A DNA stretch of 64,000 nt from the NCBI GenBank assembly GCA_963555705.1, contig OY743174.1, positions 59,418,234-59,482,233 on the forward strand. The letters are read 5' to 3'. This document shows, one piece after another, positions 10,423-22,655 of the stretch. The notes beneath the pieces were generated by a model. The model saw nothing but the letters and a program-made list of their open reading frames with translations, ran no database searches and was not told the origin of the DNA. Made by a program: the position numbers and the translations under genes. Source of the stretch: Ligustrum vulgare (Eukaryota; Streptophyta; Magnoliopsida; Lamiales; Oleaceae). Each line of letters begins with the position of its first letter. Position 1 is the first letter of the stretch.

Positions 10423-11469
10423 TAGTTACTCACCCGTGCGATGTACGGAAGTTATTATTCATAATATCGATTTTAATAAGTATTCATAAAATTTTAGTAT
10501 TTATACATAATCAACAAATATAAATACATAAAAAAAAGGATTCTCTATTACAATAATTATTAAGATTTAAAAAAATAATATAAGAAATTCAAATTATTAA
10601 AAAATTCTTTGAATGGTAAACGTCAATTTATTTATTTAAATAATAAATTATTATTGATTTCAATAATTTTAATGAATTATCAATAACTTCATTGAAAATG
10701 TAAATTTAATAGTTTTTTAATGGTATATCACATTTGATGTAATATTATGTGCACGAATATTGATGCATGTGAAATGTATTAGCATATTTCTCGTAACTTT
10801 TATATTTGTCTCTTGTATTTAACGTATTTTTTTATTTTTCATTCAAAAAAGAAATAGTCAAAATATTTGAATTTAACCAGTAAAACTTTATTTGCAAAAA
10901 AAAGGAGTCAGAATAATAATTTTGAAAATCTAGTGATTATAATGATACGACAATCGAGTAAAGTTGGAGATTACAAAATTATACAAAAAATTATACCCTA
11001 TATACTTTAAAAATTATTAAAATTAAGAATGATTAAAAAAATATTAATCATTCTATTAATATTATTAACTAAAAAAAATCAAAGCATTAACTCTTCAATA
11101 TTAACCTTCACTAAATAACTTTTTCTATATATTATTTATAAGCAGCACATTTTTACAACCCATTTTTTAACCGCATATTTTTTCAAAACTATTTTTCAAC
11201 CATACATTTTACCTCGAAACAAAAATATAGTTGTTGAATAGAGGGTTAATTTATTAAAATATTTAATAATAATATATAATATATATTTTAGAAATTTTGA
11301 TTTGTAATATTAAAGATAAAAAATGATTTGACCATTAATAATTAAAATACAATTTAATTATTGATGGCTACACATATGATTTATAATATTAAAAATAACA
11401 AATAAATTAAAAATCAATTATTAAATAATAATTTTAATACTGATAATTAAAAATATTGATTGAACTCAT

Positions 11470-11511
<42 letters not shown>

Positions 11512-11617
11512 TACAAATAACAATAACATCATATTAATTATTTATTATAATACTAAAACATAAAGAATTTAAGAATTAAAATCTGCCAAACTATCCAACT
11601 TTTATATATAGTATAGA
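10423..11617 (-). mobile_element. Helitron-like non-autonomous element, decayed
   Basis: On the minus strand the right edge reads TCTATACTATATATAAAAG, the usual plant Helitron 5' terminus. Near the left edge is the hairpin CCGTACATCGCACGGG, which in plant Helitrons lies just before the CTRR 3' end; the CTRR itself is decayed. The interior (10955-11475) is shared with 20245-20665. Confidence 0.5.
10955..11475. repeat. Dispersed repeat copy 1 (pairs with 20245-20665)
   Basis: About 500 bp, starting GAGTAAAGTTGGAGAT and containing AGAATGATTAAAAAAATATT, is repeated with substitutions at 20245-20665. It lies inside Helitron-like segments in both places. A (AAT)n run follows at 11470-11510. Confidence 0.65.
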
Positions 11618-11902
11618 TATAGATTTCCACCATTGCGATGAACTAAAATTGCTATCTGCAATATAGATAAGCATTCATAAAATTTAATGATTGTACATAA
11701 TCAATACAAATATAAAAAACCCAAAATTAATTTTTTATCACAACAATTATGAAAATTTAAAAACAATATAAATAATCCAAATTATCGAAAACACCCTAGT
11801 ACAAAATTACATTAAAAAATAACATATTAGCGTCGTTTTTCTCAAAAAACAACGCCTCAAAAAAAGCGGTGAAAAAATTATAAATAAAAATTCATAAAAA
11901 AC

Positions 11903-11958
11903 GTCGGTTCTTACTAAAGAACCGACAAAGGCGGCGGTTCTTGAAAGGAACCGCCGCC
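11903..11958. repeat. Left subterminal hairpins of CACTA element
   Basis: Two adjacent hairpins: GTCGGTTC ... GAACCGAC (11903-11926) and GGCGGCGGTTC ... GAACCGCCGCC (11930-11958). Such repeats bind transposase in CACTA elements. Confidence 0.7.
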
Positions 11959-12049
11959 TTTAACTTAAGCTTTTCCCACCACCTTAGGTCTTAATTAAAA
12001 TTCTTCAACACTTTGAATATTCCCACAGCACTCCTCACCTCCACAGCGC

Positions 12050-12490
12050 CGCTCACCTCCACACCATCAAAGTCTCATTCATCACACTCCCCCACCGTAG
12101 CCACCGTCACCTCCGACCGGTAGTGCAGCTCCGGCGTCGCCATTTCTTCTCCGCTGCGCACCACCCCCACCCCGCTCCCCTCTCTTTTCCTCCGTGCGCC
12201 ACACCCAGCCCACCACCGTGTACACGCACCTCCGCCACCGTCCTCCCCCAGTCGCACATAGAGATCCCCAGCCAGCTCGCACCTCCGCCAGTGGCCACCG
12301 TCCTCCCCCAGCCGTGCGCACGTAGAGAACCCCAAATGGGGGGCGGCCAGTCTGCCTCTTCTGCGCCGACCATTTTGCCGACCCGTCCACTGATCATTCT
12401 GCCTCCTAGCACTGCATCCATGAGCCGCTGCTTCAGTAAACGTGAACAACCACCTCTGCAATAGACTCTCTCAGTAAGCAAGCAAAGGTT
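12050..12490 (+). other. GC-rich leader or captured 5' exon
   Basis: A C-rich, CpG-containing block in an AT-rich setting, with an imperfect duplication of about 60 bases (CCACCGTCCTCCCCCAG at 12234 and 12296). Several frames are open only because of base composition. It ends near a CAAAGGTTGGTG donor-like site. It looks like a 5' UTR or first exon taken from a host gene. Confidence 0.35.
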
Positions 12491-13136
12491 GGTGTCCCCC
12501 TTTCCTTCATCTTCTCTCCCTCAATAAGAATCAAAATGCTATTTAATTTCTAGTTTTATGTGTAATTTTACAGTTATAGGAGATAGAGATTGCATCATAT
12601 TGACGTATTAGGTTGTCTTTGAAATGGGTTTATTCCATTTTCTTGTTGGGTCAGAGTAAATATTTACTTAATAGTCATATGTCATAGTTTAGGTTTTAAT
12701 TTTGATTGTGAGATTTCAATATTTGCTGCTTCTTGTGAGCGTTGTCTTACAGTTGAATGAAAGTGGTTTTGAATGGTGAGCAAAATTGGTGGAATTGTTG
12801 GTTTCAAGAACCCATGAAGTTAGTGTCAAATTGTTCTGATTTTTGAAATTGGCTTTCCATTTCAGTAAATCATTAGCTTCGGCAAAAGAAGCTGAAGCAG
12901 GGTTAGAAAAAAGAAAGGAAAGAAAAGACAGGAAAAAGAAAAATCTGAAAAGAGAGTATTCAACATGGTCTTTTTACTGGGATTTCTTGTGTGCTTGGAT
13001 GAATTATGATTCATAGATGTATAATTTATGGCTGGTAGAATGGGGAAAATCAATATGAAGGAGTTTCTATCATGTCTTGTTTGGGGAAAATGGGGTTCAA
13101 GTTGCTAATTTTTCTTCTTTTAACTCTACTAACTAG

Positions 13137-13714
13137 TTGCACAGAAGAAGGCTTTCTTCGAAGCTCATTACAAGAGAATTGCTGCTCAAAAAGCAGCAGC
13201 AGCATTGGTTGATTAAGAAAATGCTGCCAATAACGTTGAAACTAAGTCAGTGGAGATCATGCTAATGATTTGCAAGAACGAGGGGATGTGGTTAAGAAGC
13301 CGGTTGGAAAGGAAGATTTAGGACTCAATGTTGGTGAAAATAAATTGCTGAATCAAATGATTGAAAATTGGGAAAGATGGTGAAAATGGTGTAATTGAGG
13401 CCTCGGGGGAGACTCCGGTGAGTGAAAATTCGTCGAACAAGATCTATAATGTCGTTAATCAAGAACCAGCTTTTGGATCAGAGACTATTGGAACACCTCA
13501 GATGGAGAAACCTCTGTTGAAGGTAATGGTTTGATTCGATCCCATTTAATACTGGTGTGTATTGAACATAACTAGAATGTCTTAGTTTAATGTTTTTCAA
13601 ACTGATATTATTGTGTTAATTCATCAGAATTCCATCCAAAATGATGATAATCCATCAGTGACAAGCAAAAAAAGATTCCCTATGCACATAAATGACGATA
13701 AATTCTATTCTTGA
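13137..13714 (+). pseudogene. Captured host-gene exons, WVD2/TPX2-like (tentative)
   Basis: After a TAACTAG acceptor the frame reads AQKKAFFEAHYKRIAAQKAA and then meets a TAA. Further on, after frame changes, it reads IEASGETPVSENSSNK to a donor at 13522 (AAG|GTAATGG). A second exon starts after CATCAG at 13628 and reads NSIQNDDNPSVTSKKR. The FFEAHYKRIAA motif resembles, from memory, the central part of plant WVD2-like/TPX2-family microtubule proteins. Exon-intron structure without intact coding, inside a transposon, points to gene-fragment capture. The family name is uncertain. Confidence 0.45.
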
Positions 13715-14579
13715 TTTATCTCTTTCTCTCTCCCTTGTATAGATATGTTTTTTGCCTTCAACAGAAATTTGATGATTTTTTTAAAGGGATTAAAGAATAA
13801 TTTTCTGTCGTCTAAATTTCCCAACTTTCTACTTTGCATATGTGTCCATGTCTTAAGACTAATTGGGACAATTTTGAAATTGACTTAAGAAATTGATCTC
13901 TATAGTTTTGAATTGTGGGGTATATGTATGTAAAAGAAGATAAAATGGATAAGCAGAGAATAATATATGTTTGTGTAAACTTGACCAAGAGTTGAGTCAT
14001 CGAGTAGGGGATCGCTTTGAGTGGGATGGCACATTTAAAAGATAAAATGCACTTGACTTATTATTTATTATTTTATTTTTTAACACTTCTCCATGTAGGC
14101 AACACCTATATCATAAGGTATTCAATCTTAATGGAGAAGAAGGGGAAGGGAGGATGGTTCAACCCAATTGAAAGTTATGCAAAGTTTTGTATGGAAGCAA
14201 ATGAAAGGAATTGGATGTGAATGTTGTGGTTCATTAATCCTGTATTAGATTGCCTTGTCTCTTAATTCTATTTCGGAATTTTTGGCCGACTTCCAAGCTC
14301 TATTTCAATTTGAGCTGCTAGTCTGGAGCACTCCTTTGGCAATATGTATTATTATAGTTAATAAACTATTCTTCTCATGTAGTGAAGAGGTTTGTCTGCT
14401 TTATGGATTGTTAGCCTCTTTCAAGCTATGGACGTGATTCTGCTACAATGTAGGTGTAAATTATTTATTTTAAACACTATTTATTCCATGTTAGCGCCGT
14501 ACTTTCAGGAGTAAGACCATTATTATTGTTTATGTATTTCTTTATTTATTTAAAGAATACTTACACGTTCATAATACGT

Positions 14580-15411
14580 AGGAATCATTGGATGTTGCTT
14601 GCGATATGTTGTGAAGCCAATACTGTGTACTTCATAGATTCAGCACAATCATGTAGGCGTAACATATAAATCAAGCCGTCGTTGAATGTGTAAGTAATTA
14701 TTGCAATGTTCAAACTTTTGTGTTTAGTGCATTGTAAATAAGTTAGGTTACTTTCATGGAATAATCGTAGAGAGTTTGAAGTGAAATTGATGTGTTTGTG
14801 TTGTGATTATGATAATTGTTAGAATAATTTTCAATAATATATAGATATCTATACAGGTTGGTTACGTTCAATTTATAGGGGAGACTTTGGCAAAATTTAT
14901 GTAAGAATTTTGAGTTTTATTATTATTTTTATAACTTATTCATATTTATTGAAACTTTAGGGCCTTTCGAGCATTTTGGTAATTAGGAGGCATGAGGGCA
15001 ACAGCCAATGTAAATTGGAAAAAGATCTCGGTATGAAAACTATAATTTTATGAGTTGCTACAAATTCTCAAATTAGTTTAATATATATTAACTTTCATTA
15101 GCTTATTAATAGTAGTTTTAATTTGAAATATTCAAATTTTAGTGTCCTCAGCAACCTGGAGGAGATGAGTGTGGCTATTATGTTATGAGAAATATGTTCG
15201 AGATAGTCACAGCCTATTCTCAACTTACTTCTCTACATGAGATATAAGTTATTGATAATAGTTATTTTATTATGATTTATATGTAATTGTCATAATAAAT
15301 ACTAATTCTTATTAATTATTTTTATGCATTTCAAGAATTTTATTCAACAGAGGAAATTGACGAGGTTCGAAATTTATGGGTCAAATACTTCGTCGAAGAG
15401 TGTATGTAAAT
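14580..15411 (+). pseudogene. Ulp1-like (C48) cysteine protease domain of CACTA element
   Basis: Three blocks separated by intron-like sequence match the Ulp1/SENP catalytic core. They are HWMLLAICCEANTVYFIDS (14586-14645; catalytic His before Trp and Asp), then NWKKIS up to a GTATG donor at 15030, then CPQQPGGDECGYYVMRNM (15143-15196; catalytic Cys and the oxyanion Gln). A last exon near 15345 reads STEEIDEVRNLWVKYF and a stop at about 15411. All three catalytic residues survive, but a TAA interrupts the first block (14672). Ulp1-type domains are common passengers of plant CACTA and Mutator elements and would act on SUMO-like conjugates. Confidence 0.65.
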
Positions 15412-15630
15412 TTGGCTCATTTTATGTTAACATGTACAAATTTTTTAACAATATTGTGAATACAAAATTAATTATTTCGAAATCCTGTTTATTGAGTTAT
15501 TAAGTTTTGTTTTGCATTCCTCGATTATATATTTGTTGAAGATAATTAGTTGGTGTATGTGATTGTTATAGTGTGTACAGGTATAATGGAAATATAAATA
15601 AATTAAAAATTTTAAAAAAAATCATACTAA

Positions 15631-15780
15631 AAGGCGTCGGTTGTTGAATGAAAACCGACGCCTTTTAATGACTTAAGGCATCGGTTGTTAAGTAACAACC
15701 GATGCCTTAAGTCATTAAAAACAACCGACGCCTTTAGTTATATAAAAGGCGTCGATTTTCATTCAACAACCGACGCCTTT
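15631..15780. repeat. Right subterminal hairpin cluster of CACTA element
   Basis: Two GGCGTCGGTTGTTGAATG-type arms in opposite orientation (15633-15665 and 15744-15780) enclose a perfect inverted repeat. Its arms are 15663-15690 and 15693-15720: 28 bp each with a 2-bp spacer. The whole block can fold back on itself. Confidence 0.8.
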
Positions 15781-15790
15781 ATATGACTTC

Positions 15791-17139
15791 AAGAATATCG
15801 AGAAAGTATCAGGACCAATTGCGATTTCCCCTGCAATAGGGCCCCAGAAAACAAAATTAGTTGACTTATTAGAGGAAATTACAACTCACAATTGATTAAA
15901 ATAAAATATTCTTTTTTTACAATTCAATAAATTAATTTCAACAAATACTGGAAAATATCAGTATAATTGGTTTTCTACAAATTACTCAACTCCTCAACTT
16001 TTTTCAATTTTAACCTACAATCACGCCAGACCATTAATCCACTTCAATTCCTCTAAATAAAACACATAATTGACTCGGCATTCCATCTCATCATATTTCA
16101 AAACATCTGCTCTATTTTAATCCCCAAATTTCAAAATCCAGAATTGATTCATCAATCCATTTCATCATTCATCAATATTTTTTGTCCAAAGCTATTATCC
16201 TTTCCAATTTACTCTACCTTTTGAAGTGCCTGAAAATCAAATATTTTGATTTGCATCCGGATTTTCTCAGTGACCCTTATTGCATGGTATGACAAACATT
16301 TACAATGTTAAGGAGCAGAAGAAGATTTCAAACACTGTTGATTGGGGTATGCTTGGTATAGGTCCTTTGACACGAGGTAGGACTCGTTTAAAACAGTGAG
16401 ACATGTTGATTAATGATTTACATTTATCAGTTACTTCTCTGGTAGTGAGGTTCAGGAATATTACTTATGGATTAGAGAACAATCTTGTTTGAAGAGAATG
16501 TGCAAATTTAGAAGGAAATGTGTAATACTTTTGCAACGAGCAGAACTGGTGTTTTCACATTTGTATAGTCTGGAAATTTTCCATAAGGTATTACCGTATA
16601 GAGGAATTATGTGAAAAACTTGCAAGAAACAACAAACATGTTTCGAGTTTAGTTTCCAACAATGCATGGTACATACATGAAATGTAATAATATCCTTATT
16701 CCTCAAGACACTAAATCACGTGTAGATGAAATGGCAAGTTAGATTATGTTGTTATGGAATGTGCCTTCTTCAAATCCCAAATCATGTGCAAAAGAAATGT
16801 AACATTTGAGTGTATAAATTTATTTAGGTGTACTCATTATCCATGAGAAGCATATTTATGCATATAATTCCAAATCAGATTCATGATTTTTTTACAGTTT
16901 TATTTTGTCAAGTTAGATTAGGTTGTGGAACATGCTCTTGGGGTTTTAGTCGGATGACACTACAATAATGCGTGGGAAGTCACGATGTTCATTAAAACTC
17001 TAGTATATTGGGTTATTTTTTAAAACGCCAAGGATGGAACGAAAAAGATATAAGTCACAAGTTCCTCTTGATTAACGGATATGTAAGTATCTAAACAATA
17101 ATTTGGGAAGAGATGATAACAACTAAATGTAAATCTATC
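15791..17139. other. Unassigned region
   Basis: AT-rich sequence without an open frame, terminal repeat or conserved motif that I can support. Short words such as GTGGAACATGC and TTAGATTATGTTG recur near 16735 and 16915, suggesting an old internal duplication. Confidence 0.3.
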
Positions 17140-17328
17140 GAGTCTTGATCTGCTGTCCCAAAATGGTGTCCCCTTAACTGTCTACCCATTTAAAATTGTA
17201 CACATCACCACTTTTGAATGTAACCGTTTGTATAGATTTAAAATCTTTTTGTTGACATGTATATGTGTACAATTTTAATTGTGTGGACAGATAATGAGAC
17301 ATCATTTTGGGACAGCATATCTGGACTC
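17140..17328. mobile_element. Mutator-type MITE with 9-bp target duplication
   Basis: Terminal inverted repeats GAGTC..GAT.TGCTGTCCCAAAATG at the left and the matching inverse at the right give a 189-bp element. It is flanked by AAATCTATC (17131-17139) and AAATCTATA (17329-17337), a 9-bp duplication with one change, the size made by Mutator-like transposases. A shorter related copy lies at about 27195-27295. Confidence 0.7.
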
Positions 17329-17821
17329 AAATCTATAAGCTTTGAAAATCACACAAATAGTGGAAATTACAGATATGGGTATATGTGATGAAAAAAAATA
17401 TCACTATAATGCCAGAGTACATAAACATAAGTATTTAATTTGTACTTGATTTGGGAACCATTTACCAATAAATATTTAATTTGGAAACGAATAACCCAGT
17501 TGGATTGCATGTTAATCTTAATTAAAGAATTGATGCTCCAATTGGAAATCATACAAAAATAGAATTATTATCCAATTTCTCATTATAATTGCTGATTTGA
17601 ATTTTTTGGAATTTGCTAATGGTTTGAAAATTAATGTAATTGATAACCATAATTTTTGCTATAATTTTTGGAAGTTTCAGTTACAGAATGATGGTGGGAG
17701 AAAAAGTAGGGTTGTTGTATTTATGGTTTTGTTTTATACCTTCTGTAGTATTTCTAGACATATTTTAGAAGATGTAGTATATATGATATTCTTATTTTTA
17801 TTACATGCAAATATGATTTCC

Positions 17822-17840
17822 AACCCCCCCCCCCCCCCCC
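17822..17840 (+). repeat. Poly-C tract
   Basis: About 18 consecutive C residues in AT-rich DNA; likely length-variable. Confidence 0.8.
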
Positions 17841-18726
17841 TCTCATATTATGGCTATTCTCATTTGAGAAGCGTTACGGCTGGCCGTCCAAATTTAGATC
17901 TTAGGCCAAGTTCAAGCAAAAGGAAAAATAGCAAGCTACAATTAGCCCATATTTGGTACTGCTAAAAATCTGATTAAAATCAAAATTAAAGTCAAACAAT
18001 CACATATTTTTTAATTTTTAGGTTAAAAAACTTTCAACTACACGTTCCATCAATTTTTATCAAAATTTACTAAAATTAATTTTAATCTCTCCCAAACATG
18101 AGCTTAATACATTGGCCGAACATATAAGAGAACCAAATTTAAGAGGAAATGAATTGAAAATGGTATTTAACAAAAAATATTATAACATATTTTTTTTCAC
18201 AAAAATTCATAATGATAGAACAGTGGTGAAGGGAAGTGATCAGAGCCAATGGGGACCCAGGTCACAACTGAAACTTGAGAAATTGTGCTTGTCACGGACA
18301 CTAGAACTTCCCTGTAGTATTCATGTTTGGCCCTTATTTTTTTAAAATCAAATTTTATTCAACACTCAATCTCAATCATTCATTTTAGTTAAGTATACAA
18401 TTTTTTGTTTTTCAAACATTTTTTAACCATTTATTCTTCAAAAATAATATTCAAAATTACATTATTTCACAAATAATGGAGGCCAAACATGGGCTTAATA
18501 TCCTCAACAACATGGTTGCACAAATTGATATGGGTGAGAAAGCATGGTCCCCTCTTTTAACTCATAGGAAAAAGGTATAAAACTGTATTCTTTTCTTCTT
18601 TTTTATGTTTCATTAGAAGAAACAACGTGCGATTGAATATCTTTGTCTCCCAGTTACCCAATTCCAGAACTCACCGTGCAAAGTTTTAATTGTGCACGTG
18701 CCGACAACCCATTGCCTTAATTCAGA

Positions 18727-19566
18727 CTAGCGTTACATCCGTACGATGCACGACTATTTGTTACTTACATATATCAAATTTATATTTTAACATATGAAAT
18801 TAATACTTAATTAAAAATGAGAAAAGAATTAAGACAATTAATTACAGATGTACGTTACACATAGCTTAATTTTTTTTTCAATTTTTTTACGATTCGTATG
18901 TTTATCGTTCCAGAAATTTCTTTAAATATTGTAATTTGAATTGATTTAAAACTTAAAATGGAAAATAAAAATTATATTTAAATAAAATTTGTAATAAGTA
19001 GAAAGAATAGATTTATCTGTGATATATGCTTATAATTTTATTAAAACGAAAAAGTAAAGAAAAAGAAACATAGATTGATGAACGTTCTTATTTTATCTTC
19101 TTTCATTTTCTACTTTTAAATAAAAATATTTATACAATATTGACAATTTTTTTTTTTATTTTATCTTTACGAATTAAAAAGAAATCATTGATTTTCAAGA
19201 GGGGGAGACGGACCAAGAAATTTCAGGACCTGAAAAATGAAACTATTTAAAAAAATTGCATTCAATTGGATTACTTTAAATTTTAATTTTGTCTAAAACG
19301 AATAATAAATAGTGAATTAATATTACAAATTACCATTTTAGGAAATGAGTTTAATAATAATGATTTTGTGGAGAATGTATATTTAAGCACCTGTTTCAGA
19401 CTCATTATTTCAAATTACGTAGTTCATAACAGTAAATTTTAGTATAATGAGCTTTTAAAAGGTATGAATATGTTTAATTTTATATGTATATTATTTTATT
19501 AATAGAATGTTAGTTGAAATGATTTTTAAAAAAAATGAGGGTTTGAATAAAATGCACTAAATAGGG

Positions 19567-19604
<38 letters not shown>

Positions 19605-20718
19605 ATTTTGCCAAAATAGTAATATTTAGGAACTTAAATAACTTACCACTTAAAAAAATACTTCAATGACCATTTGCATAACTCATTTTCATAACTATTC
19701 AATTTTAATGATTATTGATATAATTAATCTTTTCAAAATATAATTTATAGATTATCACAAATAATGTATCACTATCCCAATAGTATTATTTGAATTAGTA
19801 CTAACTATTTTATTACAATATCTGGTATTTAAATTTATTAAACAAATATTTTATTTCATATTTACTTTAACTTTACAAATTAAATACATGTGGTCATATA
19901 TTTAAATGAATGTAGCAAATTAAACAACATGAAATGTTAGTTTCAATTAAATTTTAATGAATGTATATCACAAATACATTTAATTTTATATATTAAGAAA
20001 TCATCTATGCATTTCGATTATTAAAAGCGGCACGATTGTTTAACCCACAAGACATAGTACATTATCACTTACAAATATGAAATTGATTTTTCAAGAATCA
20101 ATTTTTATGAACATTTATTCTCAATCATGCATTCTTTTAAAAATTATTTTTTACAATTTTTCATACTACTTTTTAACTATACATTCTAAAAAATCACTTT
20201 TTCACAAAAACAATTCTCAAAAAATCAAAGTCAAATAGTTAACAACTGAGTAAAGTTGGAGATCAAGAAATTATAAGAAAAATCTTATACCCTATAATCT
20301 TTAAAAATTTATTGAAATTAAGAATGATTAAAAAAATATTAATCATTCTATTGATATTATTAACTAAAAAAAATCAAAGCATTAATTATTCAATATTAGT
20401 CTTTGTTCAACAACGTTTTTTATAAATTATTTATAAGCAGCGCATTTTTTTACCACATATATATTTTAGAAAATATGATTTTTAATATTAAAAATAACAA
20501 ATGATTGGACCATTAATAATTAAAACACAATTTTTATATTGATAACTACACGTAGAATTTATAATATTAAGAACAACAAATAAATAAAAAATAATAATAA
20601 TAATTAAATGATAAATTTAATACTGATAACTAAAAATATTGATTAAACTCATTTAGCATTAGTTTTAATAACAAAATTAAAATTGATTAAAAAAATATCA
20701 ACCATTATTTAATTATAC
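18727..20718 (-). mobile_element. Helitron-like element, second copy (3' end at 18727)
   Basis: On the minus strand the left edge reads CGTGCATCGTACGGATG, then CTAG, then T. This is the hairpin plus CTRR terminus and the T of an AT insertion site. The interior 20245-20665 matches the first Helitron-like element. Its 5' end seems to be replaced by the next Helitron end at 20719. A (TA)n run lies at 19571-19600. Confidence 0.45.
20245..20665. repeat. Dispersed repeat copy 2 (pairs with 10955-11475)
   Basis: Same word order as copy 1 (GAGTAAAGTTGGAGAT, AGAATGATTAAAAAAATATT, ATTATTTATAAGCAGC, GACCATTAATAATTAAAA), with scattered substitutions and indels. Confidence 0.65.
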
Positions 20719-20747
20719 TAGTGAATCATCCCGTGCGATTCACGGGA
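20719..20747 (-). mobile_element. Helitron 3' terminus, third copy
   Basis: On the minus strand: CCCGTGAATCGCACGGG hairpin (20731-20747), a short spacer, then CTAG (20719-20722) followed by T. The body would extend to higher coordinates; a matching 5' TC end was not found. Confidence 0.55.
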
Positions 20748-20873
20748 AGAAACTTCTAAATAAAAATAATTATATTCAAAATTAAATGAATTCTTAAACA
20801 AAATAAACAACATTCACAAATAAGAGACAAGTTCATCATTTATTAATTTCATGTATAAACATCAACCTTTTAG

Positions 20874-21214
20874 CAGTGTTCTAAAATGCGCGAAAATGCG
20901 CCTCCTAGGCGCGATGCGTGACCAAAACGCGTCGAATAAGTGATATGCACGAAAAAATGCGGTCAACGATTTTTTTTTACCGCCTAGGCGGGATTAAACG
21001 CGCCTAGGTGCCGCCTAATGCGGTTCTTTTTTTTTTTTTGGTAAAAAATCTATTTTTTATATAAAAATATATTTAATGTCTTAAAATAATTAAAATAATA
21101 TTAAAAATAAAAAACGCATTATGACGCTTATTTTTCGTATTGACACGCCTAAACTTGTGATTCTTGATTCTCGACCTCGACGCATCGCAACGCATTACGC
21201 ATTTTAGAACACTG
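20874..21214. mobile_element. hAT-type MITE, target duplication CCTTTTAG
   Basis: A 341-bp element with perfect 17-bp terminal inverted repeats CAGTGTTCTAAAATGCG, flanked on both sides by CCTTTTAG (20866-20873 and 21215-21222). An 8-bp duplication and CAGTG ends are typical of hAT elements. The interior holds GC-rich CCGCCTAGGCGG-type palindromes. Confidence 0.85.
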
Positions 21215-21615
21215 CCTTTTAGAGAGAAGTCATACATGCGAAAATGATTGTGCCTGACTCTTATTGATAGTCATGGCATATGACACCATCAATGAAAATT
21301 GTTTTTTTTTTTAAATCTAATCAGTATCCTAAAATTCGAATAGCTCAACGATATCCTTGGAATAAAGAACTTGTATCCTGCATTACTGTCAGATAGAATT
21401 TGACCTTATAAAATATGATTTTCAAGTTTTGTAACGATTATTCACTATCTCCTCGAACCAAAAATTCACCTTGCAAAATGAACACTTAAATGTAGGATCT
21501 CCAGTATTCATGTACTCTGAACATTCAAACAATAGATGAAAAAGTTAATAATAGAGACCATGCATATAAAACATAAAATTCAATATTTTGACCATTGACA
21601 ATGAAAAACAACATG

Positions 21616-21617
<2 letters not shown>

Positions 21618-21702
<85 letters not shown>
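21618..21702 (+). repeat. (TAA)n microsatellite
   Basis: About 28 uninterrupted TAA units. The minus strand reads as a poly-Leu frame, which is an artefact. Confidence 0.95.
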
Positions 21703-21703
<1 letters not shown>

Positions 21704-22496
21704 TGCGAGGTTGACAAAGATATTGCATCAAATTTATGATATTTTAGGTTTTCAATATTTATATGATATTTTAGGTTTTCAATATTTATACAACGTAATT
21801 ATTTTCTAATTGAAATTATAATTTAATATTGATCGTCTCAATTTTTAGTTAAGTAAATTGGGAGACAATTTATATATTATTGTGAAAAAATATCATAAAA
21901 TTTGAATTAAAATATAGCAAAGAATATTTTGGTATGGTTAATTACTTTTTGAAATTTTAAAATTAACAGTTAGGACAAAAACCATTAATAACTATATCAT
22001 TTCAAACAATATAGATAAATTTGTTAACTGTTAATGTTAAAAAATGTGATATGAGATATTTTGGAATAAAAAATTAATTAATAATTAAATGTAATTGTCA
22101 TTGAAATAATTTTGATAAATAATGCAGCATAGGAAAGAATTTTAATATGTATATGTAATAAATAACTTAAAAATAGGATTTAGTTATAAAAATTTCAATA
22201 CAACGTGATTTATAAAAATATGAATGTGTATAAATTTTAGATATAATTTTAATTGAGAATTTGACATTGGATCTGTATGACTGAACCAAATATTTATCCA
22301 TAAAATTAAGACCAATAAAATATCACAATTATTATAAGAAATTAATTACGTATTAAATGTAATTATCTATAAAAATATTTAATAATTTAATAATACGCTA
22401 TAAAAAAGAGCTCCAATTTTTAGATGTACTAAATAACTAAAAATAAGATTATTTAAAAAAAAAAACTATATATATGATGTGATTTATAATTTAATA

Positions 22497-22653
22497 CTCC
22501 CTCTATCCCATAAAGATAGTCATTTACTCATTTTCACACAGATTAAGAACAAATTGGAATATAAAATATTAATTTCACTCTTAAAAAATAAAGTAGACTA
22601 TCTTTTTGAGACATACAAAAAAATAGTGGACTATCTTTGTAGGACAGAGAGAG
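22497..22653. mobile_element. Stowaway-type (Tc1/mariner) MITE
   Basis: The ends CTCCCTCTATCCCATAAAGA and its near-perfect inverse at the right give a 157-bp element flanked by TA dinucleotides (22495-22496, 22654-22655). CTCCCTCYRTCCC is the hallmark terminus of plant Stowaway elements. Confidence 0.85.
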
Positions 22654-22655
22654 TA

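Larger units (their letters stand above)
11789..15790 (+). mobile_element. CACTA (En/Spm) transposon, 3'-truncated, with captured gene exons
   Basis: The left end reads CACCCTAGTACAAAAT, one small change from the CACTAGTACAAAA terminus of plant CACTA elements. It is followed by GTCGGTTC subterminal hairpins (11903-11958). The right side carries matching GGCGTCGGTTGTT hairpins (15631-15780), but no TTTTGTACTAGTG terminus follows. Between them are a GC-rich leader, a host-gene-like exon pair (13137-13714) and a Ulp1-like protease domain (14580-15411), which some plant CACTA elements carry. No intact transposase was recognised. Confidence 0.6.

Noticed and set aside
12075..12481. Several overlapping open frames on both strands
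   Set aside because: GC-rich DNA leaves all frames open; composition is Arg/Gly- or Pro-rich without motifs. Treated as leader or captured exon only.
21525..21731. Frame encoding a long poly-Leu protein on the minus strand
   Set aside because: It is the translation of the (TAA)n microsatellite; no gene signal.
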